64,000 nt of DNA from Gremmenia infestans (GCA_032629725.1 JAFEVB010000022.1:434001-498000); one strand, 5' to 3'; counted from the stretch's first letter, positions 1-11,779 are shown. A program made the numbers and translations. Notes: generated by a model from the letters alone, not told the origin.

Positions 1-535
1 AACCTCTACCCCTTTGCTGATAGCATGATCATCTAATTTGTCTCCCTGGATCATATCCACAACTTCCCAATCCTCGTATAGTTCGCTTCCAGACCTAAGG
101 CAAGTCTGCTCTGGCATGTTGCAAGATTCCAAGAGAGCGCCGAGGGGTTTCGTGCATTCCTTCAACGAGTAATTAGAGACTGCTCATTCGACGGGGGACT
201 GAACTTACTCTGCCGTCTGGTTCATTGCCCTTTTCTTCTTCCTGCTGGCGATTTTCCCCTTGAGATTCCTGGGAGCTCGAGCTTGAAAATGGCTGCTCCA
301 CCTGGGCTTTACTTAGCAAGATGACAATGACTCGATCTTTGAGAGGGAGTGAGAGTACCGAATGGAGTCCACTTCATGAAACTAGTGATTTCTTGGGAAC
401 AATACGAGTGTGTATGGCCCTCTTATGCTGCCGATATAATGGCTTGCTGTCAAAACTTTTACCGCAAGCCTTACACAGAGATGAATGCATCCTTGGAAGC
501 AGTTCCGAAATACTGGATGAATGAGCTTGCTCAAG
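1..535 (-). CDS. C2H2 zinc-finger protein, 3' part cut off by window start
   Basis: I recognise one classical C2H2 zinc finger: Cys-x2-Cys, GKSF, then 12 residues to His-x4-His, encoded around 400-475 and starting shortly after an ATG at 490. Exons read on the minus strand as 383..535, 209..301 and 1..159, all in phase 0. The intron at 160-208 has a GTAAGT donor. The intron at 302-382 has a weak GTTTCA donor but a good GCTAAG branch and CCCAG acceptor. The reading frame stays open above the ATG to a TTTTCCAG acceptor at 536, so more 5' exons may exist. The second exon is Ser/Gln/Glu rich; the third is acidic and runs off the window. A single finger plus acidic low-complexity tail suggests a nucleic-acid-binding or regulatory protein, but no family can be named. 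Exon choice is inference. Confidence 0.5.
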
Positions 536-975
536 CTGGAAAAGAGAAAAGATCGGAGAGATTTATGGGATTGTCCTTCTGTGCTAGGTATTCCGTTTGC
601 TACCAGGTAGGTAGCCGCCGTGCTTGCAGGTCGTGGGGAGTTTCTCCCAACCAAAGATCTCTTGCAAACGCGAAAAATCCCGCATCTTCATAACATATGT
701 ATCCATCAACTAACGAAGGTCAGGAGATCAGTACTGGAAATTATGCAAAAGTCGCGGATTGCAAATTCCCAAAACATCAAATTCCTAGCGCCTACAGTAC
801 AACACAGCTGTACCAAACCCACATATTTATATAAAGATGAGAACTCCATCTCCCATTCCACCAGAATCATTCACCACAGCCTCCCCGTATACCCAACCCG
901 CCATTCCGCCATCCCCAGAAATCCAAACCAAATTGGACAGACATACATACAACTCACTCACCCCCCTCCACCTAA
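536..975. other. Intergenic, no supported gene
   Basis: Between the zinc-finger gene and the small secreted protein. Short ORFs occur on both strands but none has a recognisable domain or convincing composition. A short upstream exon for the zinc-finger gene may lie near 600-700 on the minus strand, but no phase-compatible splice was found. Confidence 0.4.
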
Positions 976-1278
976 CTAAAACCCCTCCCTCACTACCGCA
1001 CAAACGTCCCCCTCGCTCTCCCTCTGCACACACGGCAGATTGAACGAGCTCCCCGGCTGCACACACGGGCTCGACAACACAGGTACCGCCGTCCCATTAC
1101 AAGTATACAGCGCAGCGTCCGCGCACGACCCCATGAGATTTCCTCCGGGTACTGAGCGCGTGTTGCAGAAGTTGCCGGTTGCGTTCTGGGCGCATAAACA
1201 GGGAGTTGGAGCTGGGGCGGCGGTGATGGGGACGAGGAGAGTGGTGAGTAGGAGGGATGTGATGGTTTGGTATTGCAT
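976..1278 (-). CDS. Small secreted 8-cysteine protein
   Basis: A 100-residue single-exon protein. The ATG at 1278 is chosen because it begins a clear signal peptide: a polar start, a Leu/Thr-rich hydrophobic stretch and an Ala-Ala-Pro-Ala-Pro cleavage-like region near residue 20. The mature part is about 80 residues with eight cysteines (first pair CxC, no adjacent Cys-Cys pair) and two N-glycosylation sequons (NAT, NGT). The even cysteine number suggests a disulfide-stabilised extracellular protein. Size, signal peptide and cysteine content are those of a small secreted protein of the candidate-effector or cell-surface kind, but no family is recognised and host interaction is not shown. An in-frame upstream extension to 1452 is open but lacks a good leader, so it is treated as 5' UTR. 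Confidence 0.72.
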   Translation of the reverse strand: MQYQTITSLLLTTLLVPITAAPAPTPCLCAQNATGNFCNTRSVPGGNLMGSCADAALYTCNGTAVPVLSSPCVQPGSSFNLPCVQRESEGDVCAVVREGF

Positions 1279-1892
1279 TGTGGTGGAAGTGATAGTGATA
1301 TGGTGGTTTGGAAAAGACGGTTGGTGCTCAAACTTTGTTTTTGTAACTTGAATGATAGAACGTGGGTGTGTAGAGACTGTGTGTAAAGAAAGAGGGAAAA
1401 GACAGACTGAACAACTTGTTTGGAAGCAATGTATGTAGACTAGAAGACGCACGAGAGAGGAGAAATATATATAAAATGCATATCAACCTGATTACTACAT
1501 ACCAGGACCTCGATATAGCATAATCAATAATTTCAGTTCATTGAAACGAAACACTGATCTGTTCCTTCTAGCCGATCACCGGCTCCTGTTGGGATCAAAA
1601 TGTACGTATCTCCTCCACTTGACCCGATTAGTTGGGTTTAATTAAGGGAGAAGCAAATGATCCTGTGATCTGCGCTAGGATGTTTGGAAATCCGGGGAGG
1701 CGGTGACCTACGAAGTATATGACGATGCGCAGAGGAACCCCGAGAAATCCGAAAGATGCAAGCTGATGACGATATAAGACAAGTTTTCAATAAAATTTTG
1801 CTTTGCAATCATAGAGCAATAAACAAATCTCTATATACAATTCTACAATCTCCACATCCAACACCAAACCCCTCTTATACACGAATGTGAAT
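1279..1892. other. Intergenic spacer
   Basis: Contains the promoter and 5' UTR of the small secreted protein and the 3' flank of nitrite reductase. AT-rich stretches are present near 1480-1520 and 1780-1830. No gene or RNA was recognised. Confidence 0.5.
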
Positions 1893-4800
1893 CTACCAAT
1901 CAATACCATTTTCTCCCGGTCCACCCGCAGCCAACGCCCGCTTCGCCTCAAACGGCTTTCTCCCCTTCATCTTTGTCCCATTCAACCCAATCCGCCTATC
2001 CAACTTCTCAAACGGACTCTCCCCACTCTCCCCCTTCTTCACCATCCACTTCTTCGTCCCCAACACTCCATCCAGCTCATGCACAGGCGGCAGCTTCAAA
2101 TACACCATGCCATCCTCCCTCTCCTCCACCGGAAACGTCGCAATGCTGACCTCCTCATCATTCTGACACCGTCCCGCTTGCTCGCCCGTGAGTTCGAAAT
2201 TCCGCTTATGGTACGGACACGAGACCCAGAGCTTATCTTTCGAGTCCCCAATCAACCCATCCGAGAGCACAAAAGCCCGTTTATGCGGACACATCTGTTG
2301 ACTTGCAAGCCATTTCCCTTTGACTCGGAAGACCGCCAGTTGCGTATCGCCCCTCTTAACATTCGCACTTATGCCATTAGGCGTCTCGTCCGCGCCTTTG
2401 AAATGCGCCGCCTCAATCATCGGCTGCCATGTCAAGCTTGTCCATTTCGTATTCTTGAAGTCCACCTTGGCACTCTCCTTGGCCCAATACACCGGCCTCA
2501 TCTGTCCCCTATCCTCTTCATTCTCCATATTCTCCAGCGTGTCCTTCGTATTCGCAAACTGCTGGAAATGCTTCGCGCGTTCTGGGTCTTTGATGGCTTC
2601 GGCCCACTCGTCGAAGAATGTGCCCACGAGCTCTTCCATTTGCGCTTCGAGCGAGGCGCAGATGCCGAGTTTGTCTTCGAGGATCACTTCGCGGAGGTAT
2701 TTGATTCCGCCAGGCAGGTTTTCGAGCCAGCGCGCAGTGCGTTGCAATTTGTCGGCCGTTCGGATGTAGAACATTAGGTAGCGGTCCAAGATTGGGACAA
2801 TGTCGTCTGGGGGCACGTCTTTGGCGAGAATATCGCTGTGTCTGGGTGAGGCGCCGCCATTGCCGCCAACGAATATGTTGAAGCCTTTCTCTGTGGCGAT
2901 GAGACCGAAGCTCACAGGTTGTTAGTTTGGACGGCATGTAGGCATAGGTTCAGGGAACTTACTCTTTGTTTTGAGCTTCAGCGCACTCTCGGACACAACC
3001 ACTGACACCCCCTTTCATCTTATGTGGACTGCGTATACTCTTGTATCGCTCTTCCAATCGCACGGCCATGCCCACACTGTCTCCAATGCCATATCGGCAC
3101 CAAGTGGTACCCACACAACTCTTCACAGTACGTAGTGACTTTGCATACGCATGTCCGCTCTCCATTCCACCCTCCACCAGCATCTTCCAGATGTCAAGGA
3201 GATCCTGTTTCTTAGCACCAAACATGTCGATTCTCTGCCCACCAGTTATTTTGGTGTAGAGGTTGTATTTCTTGGCTACATTCCCAATGACAATCAATTT
3301 ATCTGGAGTGATCTCTCCAGCACTCACGCGAGGAACCACCGAATACGTCCCATTCCTCTGAATGTTACCCAAATATCTATCATTGGTCTCTTGCAAACCG
3401 TGAATGGGCTGATCCATAACATGTTTGTTATACAAACTCGAGAAGATGGATCCAATACTAGGTTTGCAAGCCTCACATCCTTGACTCTCGGGGTCGGTGC
3501 CTGCATCTTTCATGACCTCTTGCAACGTCTTCAATTTTTTGACTGAAATGATGTTGTATAAATCTGCCCGAGAGTAGTTGAAGTGCGGACAGATATGGTT
3601 CTTGACTTCGTTACCCATGGATTTCATCTGGGCATTGAAGATACTGGTCACGAGGGGCATACAACCCCCACAACCAGTTCCGGCTTTCGTGCAAGACTTC
3701 ACATCTCCAATACTCTTACAGGATCCATCTTTGACCACGCCACATACATCTCCTTTGGTGACATTGTGGCAAGAGCAGATTTGCGTGTCGTCGTCGAGAT
3801 CGTCACCTCCGTCGTCGCCATCTTTGCTTGCTCCTAAGATAAATTGACTGGGTGGAATATCCAGCGCCTTCTGGTTCTTGACCATAGGTACCAACTTGAC
3901 ATAATCGCGAGTGTCCCCTATCATCATTCCCCCAAGAAGATATTTGCCATCAAGAGTAAACAAATATTTCTTGTAAACAGCTTGAAACGGGTCCTTGTAT
4001 GTCAGAGCCTTGACGGGAGAAGGAGCTGGCCCATCAGTCAGCCTGTGAAACGGATCTGGGCTCCCCTCCTTCTTCGCAGCTCTCACAGGGAGGTGCTTGG
4101 GGCCGTCTCTATCCGCAAAGAAGTCCCCAAAACTCGCAACCTCGACCCCGAGCAGCTTCAACTTGGTACTGAGATCCGGCCTCTTGAATTTTCTGTACGT
4201 ATGTACCTTTGCTTGCGTAAGGTTGAAAGACAAGACATCGGCCATCTCAATTCCCGGCGCGATGAGTCCAAACGTCTGATTCTCCCAACTCGCGCACTCA
4301 CCAATAGCATAGATGTCTTTAGCACTCGTCTTCAGCTCTCCATCAACCACAATCCCGCCTCCTCGATCCGCACACTTAATGCCCGCCTGTCTTGCCAGCT
4401 CGTCCCGCGCTTTAATCCCAATCGCGAAGCAGATGGTGGAGCACTCCATGCTCTCACCATCCTCGAACACCACGCCCCTCACCGCATTATCCTCGTTGAC
4501 TTCAATGCGGCCTACTCGTTTGCTAAGCAGCACATCTAGCCCTAGACTCGTAACCTGCTCCACGACTAACCCGCCAGCATCACTATCCAGCTGCTTGCTC
4601 AATACCCATCTATTTCTTTCAACCAACTTCACTTTCTCGAAGTTCTCCAAGTCCATCATCGCCTTCGCTGCTTCTAACCCAAGCAAGCCACCACCTACAA
4701 CAGCACCGGTAGTCCCTTTTTTCAAAGCCGAGTAATCGATAAGTTTCTGTAGATCCTCAATGGTTCTATACACAAACACACCCTTTGCGTCATGACCCGG

Positions 4801-5399
4801 CGTGTGGCATGGGACAAGGGCATCGGAGCCTGTTGCTAGGACGAGGATATCGTAGGAGACTTCTTCGCCTGAAGAACAGGATACTGTTTTGGTGTCGGGG
4901 TGGATGGATGTTACTTTTGTGTTGAGGTGGTAGTCTAGGGAGCCCTCAGGACAGGCTGAATACTATTATTCATTTGTTAGTTATAGTCCAGTTGAAGATA
5001 GGAAATGAGGAAAGGGTAAATACCCATTCTTTCGGATTAAGATACAAGTTCTCGACCTTTCGGTGCTGGAAGAAAGAAGTAAGGCCAACACGGTTGTATG
5101 CTAGATGCGCTTCTTCGCCAATGACGATGATGTCGTATTCTCTTCTTCGGGCGTCCAGTTTCATGAGTTTCTCACTGTAATGTCTATTATCAGCAATAGC
5201 TCAAATATTGGACCCTTGCAACTAATACTTAGACTCACATGAAACTAATGCCCACCATTCCAAGCCCAACAATCACAACCTTTTTCTTCGCGCCCGTAGG
5301 ACCATCGTTCTCAGATCCAATGACTCCATCTGGACCTCCTTTAATTGGACCACCGTTGATTTCCACAGCGGGAACTTGGGGTTGCCAACCACCGGCCAT
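1893..5399 (-). CDS. niiA: Nitrite reductase [NAD(P)H], assimilatory
   Basis: Reduces nitrite to ammonium with NAD(P)H, FAD, siroheme and iron-sulfur clusters, the second step of nitrate assimilation in the cytosol. Exons on the minus strand: 5239..5399, 5024..5174, 2963..4962, 1893..2910, giving 1109 residues, the usual length for the fungal enzyme. The first exon ends in the FAD-binding motif VVIVGLGMVG. An NAD(P)-binding GGGLLGLEAA lies near residue 195. A BFD-like 2Fe-2S domain begins at CSCHNV (about 500). The siroheme/4Fe-4S ligands are Cys720, Cys726, Cys760 and Cys764. A C-terminal Rieske-type domain has CPH (978-980) and CPYH (1002-1005), typical of fungal enzymes. All introns have GT-AG ends. 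Nitrate reductase and nitrate transporter genes, which often cluster with this gene, are not seen here. The upstream region carries GATA sites. Confidence 0.97.
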
Positions 5400-6203
5400 T
5401 TTGAACAAGGTGTCGGCCTTGAATCTTGTACAAGTATTCCACGTCTAAGGACACAAACCCTCACGCAGTGGCACCGGCTTTCTCTTTCGTGAAGTGATTA
5501 AGGAAAGTGACACAGTAAAAGAGAATGAGGGAAGAGAGGGAAGAGATACAATACCGTCGTCCGCCACCTGAGATATCTGTAGCTTCAAAGGTAGCCATGA
5601 CCGTAGCTTCTCCCCGGAAACACCACACCTCCACGGCATGAAATTTGACTCTCAGCATACTTCGCTCACCCAATGAATGTCCGGTCCACTTAGGTATCAT
5701 GTCAAGCAGCTCTTCTCCTCGGTCTTCTTTTGCTGCTCACTGGAGGAAAAGGTAATAAGCGATATCGATAAGAGAATGATTGGTTGTAAAGTGATAGTGG
5801 GGCACTGATAAGAGAGAAGCGCGGAGATGATCGGAAATGTACCTTCAGAAAGGTATCTACACGAAGGTATATCATAGGCTTGTGGTTATGCACACTGGAA
5901 TGCTCGTAAATGTCTTGAAAGATTCGTACCGAGTGCATATTTGCTTTACATATTTTATCCAATTTCTTGCTTATTGGTGATCCGAGTGTGGGGAGCTTTT
6001 CTTCGACTAACTCTCTCGATGGACAGATAACCATAAATACCGTTGTAGCCGAGAGTACAGTACATTGCTCCAAAAACGCCGCTGGGTAGTCCGAGTCGGG
6101 TGATGTACAAAAGAAATCACGTCAATTTTACCACCCTTTCTCCATTACCTGTAATCTATCCCAGAAACAAGCAAAAGCAACAAAGCAGCGAATAAGGAAT
6201 TGA
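5400..6203 (-). promoter_or_regulatory. Promoter region of nitrite reductase with GATA and CCAAT sites
   Basis: This 0.8 kb spacer lies upstream of the nitrite reductase ATG and downstream of the SREBP stop codon. It holds three HGATAR matches in 46 bases: CGATAA at 5766-5771, TGATAG at 5792-5797 and TGATAA at 5806-5811. A CCAAT box in the sense of the gene lies at 5779-5783, between the first two. AreA/NIT2-type GATA factors bind pairs of HGATAR in nitrogen-catabolite genes, so nitrogen control is the natural reading. I found only near matches to the NirA/NIT4 nitrate-factor consensus. ORFs here look random. Confidence 0.6.
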
Positions 6204-9141
6204 TCAACAACCCTCGCCTGTCTCATCTTCACTCATCGTCTCATACCCGGCATCCTTCTCCATCCCAATGATGCGTTTCGTAGTACTCAGACACCTCTCT
6301 ACCATCTCCTTCCTAATATCCTTATCCAGCCCGCTTTGCTCCCCATCCTTCCCACCAACCCAGATCCTCAGATTGCCAGCCAGCTTCTCAAGCGCATTGG
6401 TACAGCTCGCTGCAACCATGTCATGTGCTTGGATACTCTCCATAAGCTTGAAAGCAGCCGTGAAGCCGAGGAGGGTCAAGTTGGTGGGCACAACGCTGTT
6501 GATGATGGGGTGAGCAGCAGTGGGGTTGTCAGGCGCAGGGAAGCGCTCGAGATGGGCAATGGCCATAGCGCAACGCAGCGACATCTTGATGTCCGGCAGG
6601 TCTGCGATGGAAGTACTTGTGTGGATGAGGCTCGGCGCGGAGGTCGTACTTTTGCTATTCTTTGGCTGAAATGGGCCCAGTGCTTTGAGGGAAGCAGCGA
6701 TGTTCAAACCGCGCTTTTCCTTGACCAACACTGCACGTGCGACGAATGCTCGGATCTGAGCTCCAGAGCCAATGGGTGCGACTTTGATAGCAAGAGCAAT
6801 GGTTTCGATGATGGACTTTTGGCTGACAGCGTCATCACTGCTGCTCTCGAGACTTTTTGAAAGTGCTCGTTCGCAAAGAAGGCTGGAGTACCAGGCTGCG
6901 ACGGCATCCAATGGGCTTCGAATGGCATAGTCATCTACAACACTATCCATACCTTTGTATCCGACTCGGACGTTGTTGTTCGTCGGCAGATTCCAGGCAA
7001 GATTGTAAGCACGTTGACCAATGCAATCCGTCAGAACATCGTCACATTCTTCCTCAAGGAGAGCTTTGAGGTATCCTGGTAGTTCATCATCTTGCTTGTC
7101 TTCTGTGCTGGACATTAGTCGCTGCAATTTCTTTGCTTCATTCCACTTCCATCTAGCGAGCTTTGCCGCAATTTCATGGAACATGTAGAAACCATTGAAT
7201 CCTGCATTGCCAATTTCCCAGAGAAGTACTCGGACGTGCAATGCCTTGAGCATGAGCCTTGCTGGCGTATCTGGCAGAGTGCCGGAAGCCAACAAGGTCA
7301 GAGTAAGTCGACTCTTGCTCACCTCGACATCTCCTCCAGCCAGTTGCGCGTCGAGGGCAATTCCCCATGTCTTGACTCTGGCAGTCTCTGATTGCTGATT
7401 GATCCCTGTGAGGTATGTATAACTGTCAGAGCCGACGGCATTGCGGAAGCTAAGCTTGACCATCTTCAGGCACAATGCTGCTGCTTCGAGGAAGAAGTTG
7501 TTACGAGGCACCCAAACGGTCTGAACTGCAGTGAGCCAGGCCTGTCTGCGAACTTGAATAGACGAAGCAAGAGATGGGGCAGCAGCGATGGAAGAGTTCT
7601 GAGTCTTGCCCGCATCCGATTTTGGTTTTGTTGCAAACAGTGATGGCAAGAAAACATATAATAGAGCGCCGAATACCAGGAAGAATTTGAAGTATCCCAG
7701 GAATTGTGAGGTCGAAACGTGGTAACCGAGGACGTTAAAGTCGATGGATGAATGAATTGAATGTGCCACTGTCCTTAGAAGATGCACCGGGAGGGCAAAG
7801 AGGCCTCGAGCTCCAGGTTCGTCGCTCTCGCTTTCCGCCTGAGTGAAGCCTTCCATGACCATTAAACCAGCCAATGATCCAACCATCAGCTTGCCAAAAT
7901 AGCCACCACCGCCATTTTGCCATCCATTTGGACTCATCTGTTGTTGGCGACCCTGCTGCTGCAGTTCTTGGAACTGTCCTACTGGGTATGTTTGTTGATT
8001 GGACTGGCGTTGAAGTCGACGGATATCTTCCGGCACTTGAATCATCCCTTGAGGATCATTAACAGGAGAATGACTCGGAGTGTTGTAGTCAGAAGGATAC
8101 TGGAAGGCATTCGACATTGGAGGTGTTGGGCTAAAGCCCATGGATCCTGAACGGAAGAGGGTCTCGAACGCAGCAAGGCGTGCCTTCTGCTCAACATTCT
8201 CCTCTTGTAGTCGTTTATTTCGCTTCTCTAGATGGGCGATATATTCAGTAGCTTTGCTAAGTACCTGGAAACATGAAATTAGTATTGCTGAAATGTATTA
8301 ATTGAAATATATTAACGGTCGTAGTCCGTTTATCGAGACATGAAAGCACTTGCTTGTCACGAAACTGCTCACCGATTTCCGCCATTTCCGCAGACCCAAG
8401 ACAGACATCAGATAGAATCGCGTAGAGTCTCAACCAGCAGTCTGGGACGCTTGAAACATTTGCTATAACAATGGACTGAAAAATGGGACTACTTACTGTA
8501 GCTTTGTTCAGTTTGTGGGCAGGTGTAAGACCCTGTAGCTCTTCTCTGTCGTCGGCCGTATCTTCACCTCGAGCGCTCTTTGTCATGATCCGCAGACTTG
8601 GTACGCTGTCCCGCAGCGCAGCAATCTTGTCATTAAGATTTGTTCGGTATCGCTTCTCAATCATGTTATGTGCGGTTTTCTTCACGGGAGGATGCTCCCC
8701 GTCTTCGTCATCTTCTTCGTCTGCGGAAGAAGTGGACTTGCGCTTTCGCCTGTTGTCGTTCGCCTCGGGAGACGAGACAGAAGTGCTCTTGTGTGTACTG
8801 GCTGGGCTATGTTGATTTCGATATTGGAGATGTTGCGGCATCGCGATGTTGCGCAGCTTCTCTTGTTGGGCCGGAGTCAGTGAATTCAACGGCATTGTCT
8901 GGTAGGGTGCGTTTGGGAGTGGTTCGACCTTGGCCTCTGGAGGGTCCCAATTGAGAGGTGTCGAGTAGAGGTTGCCTTCGTAAGGAGGGGTGTCTTCTTG
9001 GTCCCAGTCAACTGGGAACAGAGGATCGTCCCCTTCCAGCGGATCGGTGAACGCCAGAGTGTCGTCGAAGCCGTCTAGAGCATTAAAACCAGGCGACATA
9101 CCAGAGAGGACGGCGGGATCCAAGGTGCTTTGAGAGTCCAT
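6204..9141 (-). CDS. srbA: Sterol regulatory element-binding protein (SREBP), bHLH and membrane-anchored
   Basis: Transcription factor held in the ER membrane and released by proteolysis when sterol or oxygen is low; it activates ergosterol, heme and hypoxia genes. Exons 8497..9141 and 6204..8264 give 901 residues. The acidic N-terminal 150 residues resemble an activation domain. The bHLH starts near 155 with the basic sequence IEKRYRTNLNDKI; Tyr165, in place of the usual Arg, is the SREBP hallmark. The helix 1-helix 2 loop is long (ending near 210), and helix 2 (LSKATEYIAHLEKRNKRLQ) is completed across the intron. Two hydrophobic segments lie near 338-355 and 404-426, followed by the conserved fungal SREBP C-terminal region (DUF2014 type). 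The 232-base intron at 8265-8496 is longer than its neighbours; its internal ORF is not needed. srbA is used as the Aspergillus ortholog name. Confidence 0.9.
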
Positions 9142-9790
9142 ATCAAAGGAATGGGCTGATGCTGTTCATCAGTCTTATCTGCAAGAATGTGCCTGAGTAG
9201 GCAAGAGAGCAAGGATAGGATCAATCACACGGACGAAGGGAGCACTTGTTGGGCGATGTGTAGGAGGAGAGCAATGTGGGGTGATTATTGAGGGAATGAT
9301 TTTGCATTGTGCTACCTACACGTATAAGCTGAGGGGACGAGATTAAACGCTTGTGGCAACATCGTATGATTTCTGAAGCCATTCCGGCATCTGGGCAGAT
9401 GGGCCCATATATAAGAGCGCTAACCATTTATGGAGTGGTGGTGCTGCTCAGCTCGGCTTCTCCTCGCCTACAACCTCAAGTCTCGTCAATTTATTAATAG
9501 GGTAAGCAACGCTTCAACTCATGATTCTTCACTCGGAATAGTACTTTTGTATGAGCACAAGTCTCAGTCTCAGTCAACCTGTCCGATAATGGACTTTAAG
9601 AAAGATGATACCGAGTGTTTTAAACCCTACGGCCTGCATCTCCTTCAATCATAACCTTTATATGCTTCCTATCCGTTCGTAGACGTACAAATGGAAGTTT
9701 GCCTACGTGAAGCAGCAGCTGCTGCCTACTAGGCATATAAATCGGCGATAACATTATCTTCCAGATAGTCTCAGAGAAGACACGAATCTC
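9142..9790. other. Intergenic, SREBP promoter side
   Basis: Holds the 5' region of the SREBP gene. A TATATAA run occurs at about 9408-9416. A short plus-strand ORF at 9430-9654 has no recognisable content. Nothing else was supported. Confidence 0.45.
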
Positions 9791-11250
9791 GTGACATTCG
9801 AGTTACTCGTACCATCCCCGCCAAGTGTGATCTTTGGGGTTATGCCGCTGGTGGATACGCAACTGCTTTTTGCGATGATGACGAGAGCTAGGACGCTGTT
9901 CGGTATTACTATTACGAAAAACCAGGATCACGGCTCCAGAAAGGAGTTCTTGAAGACCAAGTCAACGCTGGCAGGTGGTTTTATACCTGAGGACAAAACA
10001 TAGCTTGTTTCTTTGCAACCGCCAATAAGCATGCTCTTTATCCCTTTGCCGCGCTTGCAAGATGATATGCGAAGCTTTACTTGGACTACAGATCTTGTTG
10101 AGAACACCCACATCTTCGAGGACGCGCAATGGAATAAAGACAGGGAACTATGGGGGGCGTCCAAGACGCGTCCTGGGATGATGTGATTCCAACGGCGCGA
10201 TGAAATCCAACCCGATCAAAGATGTTCAGGTCTTTTCCGACTACGCCCAATCATTGCCAAAAGGACCGAAACCTTTAGTTTCGCGTACCTCAACAAAGTG
10301 TTCACCATTTCTTTCTTGACAGTTGCTCGAGGGGCAGGCCCCGAGGACGTTGTATCTATATCCAAAGCTCCACAGGCCAGTAACAGCAGCTCACCTGGCG
10401 ATGACATTGTTTTAGAACGTGAAGACGTCACCATCGACAACGGTCCTGCCACCGGGAAGTCTGGTGCCGAGGCTTTCAAGGAGACAAAGGATCCCGGGCC
10501 GAAGAATAAGAAAACCATTTCCTGAATGCATGTTCCACCGGCTCTTTCAGACAACGTTCTTTTGAAGGTTTTCCAGGCTTCAAAGTCAGCTGTTACTTGA
10601 TGAGGTGGACAATAGCGACGAGATCGAATAGCCCGCTGGGGAAGATGGGACCGAGAAATCCCTGGGCCTTAAGGTTTCCTAGGTATGTTGAAAGCAGGAA
10701 GGTGTCAACAGACTTCAGACAGATTGATATATTTCACATTCGGAATATCAACATGTTGCAGAGAATTTTTTTTCCCGCACATTCATCTCAGATTGCAAAG
10801 GGGTGTGATCTAAGTCAAAGCCAGTGATTACTTCAAGAAAATCCCCGGGGGCCTGATAAGGAACTAGATCTTTTCTTCATCGAGGTGCAATATGTCATTC
10901 TGCAAATGTCTGCATCATTTTTCTTTAACAATGCCACACATGGAAATCGCATGCTAAGGTCTGGCCATGGAAACCGGCTCTTCCGGCAAGCCTTGCTACT
11001 GCTATTAGAACATAAAAGGATCCTTTTGCTTTCAAATACTCTGATTCAAACGGCGGAGTGTATCCGAAGGAATAAAGAAACAGCTCGTATACATTCAAGT
11101 CGGCGATCAAAATGGGGTTCTGGAAATCTCCCAAAAGACAAAGCAAGTGCCTTCTTTGTTTTGAATACAATTACTAAAAGCTTCTTTCACAGCCACGTTT
11201 TCTATAATTTGCAAAGTTGTGTACACTTGACTATGAAACACAGAAAATTG
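9791..11250 (+). pseudogene. Decayed coding region of unknown family
   Basis: Several plus-strand stretches look like protein but are broken by stops and frame changes. Examples are a segment near 10029-10187 reading RSFTWTTDLVENTHIFEDAQ, one at 10200-10525 containing YLNKVFTISFLTVARGAGPEDVVSI-like sequence in another frame, and later segments to about 11250 (RQIDIFHIRNINMLQR near 10720; FFNNATHGN near 10920). I could not join them with credible GT-AG introns into one open frame. The likeliest reading is a degenerate gene with accumulated indels and stops. An unusual multi-intron gene is the alternative. The family is not identified. Confidence 0.3.
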
Positions 11251-11335
11251 GATTCATAACATCTGGGGATCGTACTTACATCCCCCAAACCAAAAGAAGC
11301 ACATACAGAGAAATAACCCACAACACATATACACA

Positions 11336-11599
11336 ATGTACTCAGCAAACCCACACTGCGTACTCTCCCTCCCCTTCCGGCCAAAGTCAGATGCCGAAAA
11401 AACCCTCTCCTCTTACCTCGCGGGGCGGGAGAGACTATACTTCTGCGGCCCAGGGTGTTGTGCCAATGGGCCTTCGGCTTTCATGAGTATGGACACGATG
11501 AGGATGCATGAGGCAGCGAGGAGGAATGGAAAGGCGGCGAAAGGTATGGTCTGGTATGAGCAGATGTGGAACGAGGTGATGGGTAGGCAGAAGGAGTAG
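11336..11599 (+). CDS. Small hypothetical protein
   Basis: An 87-residue single-exon ORF starting at ATG 11336. It has a cysteine cluster CGPGCC near residue 37, a Met-rich middle part (MSMDTMRM) and a charged C-terminus (EQMWNEVMGRQKE). The composition is balanced and protein-like, with no signal peptide or membrane segment. No family is recognised. The AT-rich leader just upstream fits a promoter. The opposite strand also has ORFs over this stretch, so coding status rests on composition alone. It follows the decayed region directly and could be its last preserved piece. Confidence 0.35.
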   Translation: MYSANPHCVLSLPFRPKSDAEKTLSSYLAGRERLYFCGPGCCANGPSAFMSMDTMRMHEAARRNGKAAKGMVWYEQMWNEVMGRQKE

Positions 11600-11779
11600 G
11601 AAGCAAGGATGGAAGGAAATCTGTGAAGAAATGGTTGGGGAGTGTTAAGTGACATGTCTTGATGGGAGGGGCACACATTGAATTTTGCTTAGGCGCCGGT
11701 GTCATTGGATAATAACCACAAAAGCTGATTTGCATTACTCATTTAGACGCTGATATATTCTTCTCCTCCCTGTATTAGT

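Noticed and set aside
2320..2769. Plus-strand ORF antisense to nitrite reductase
   Set aside because: Shadow of the coding exon on the other strand.
5461..6073. Minus-strand ORFs upstream of nitrite reductase
   Set aside because: No similarity to an N-terminal extension of the enzyme; the true start with the FAD motif is at 5399.
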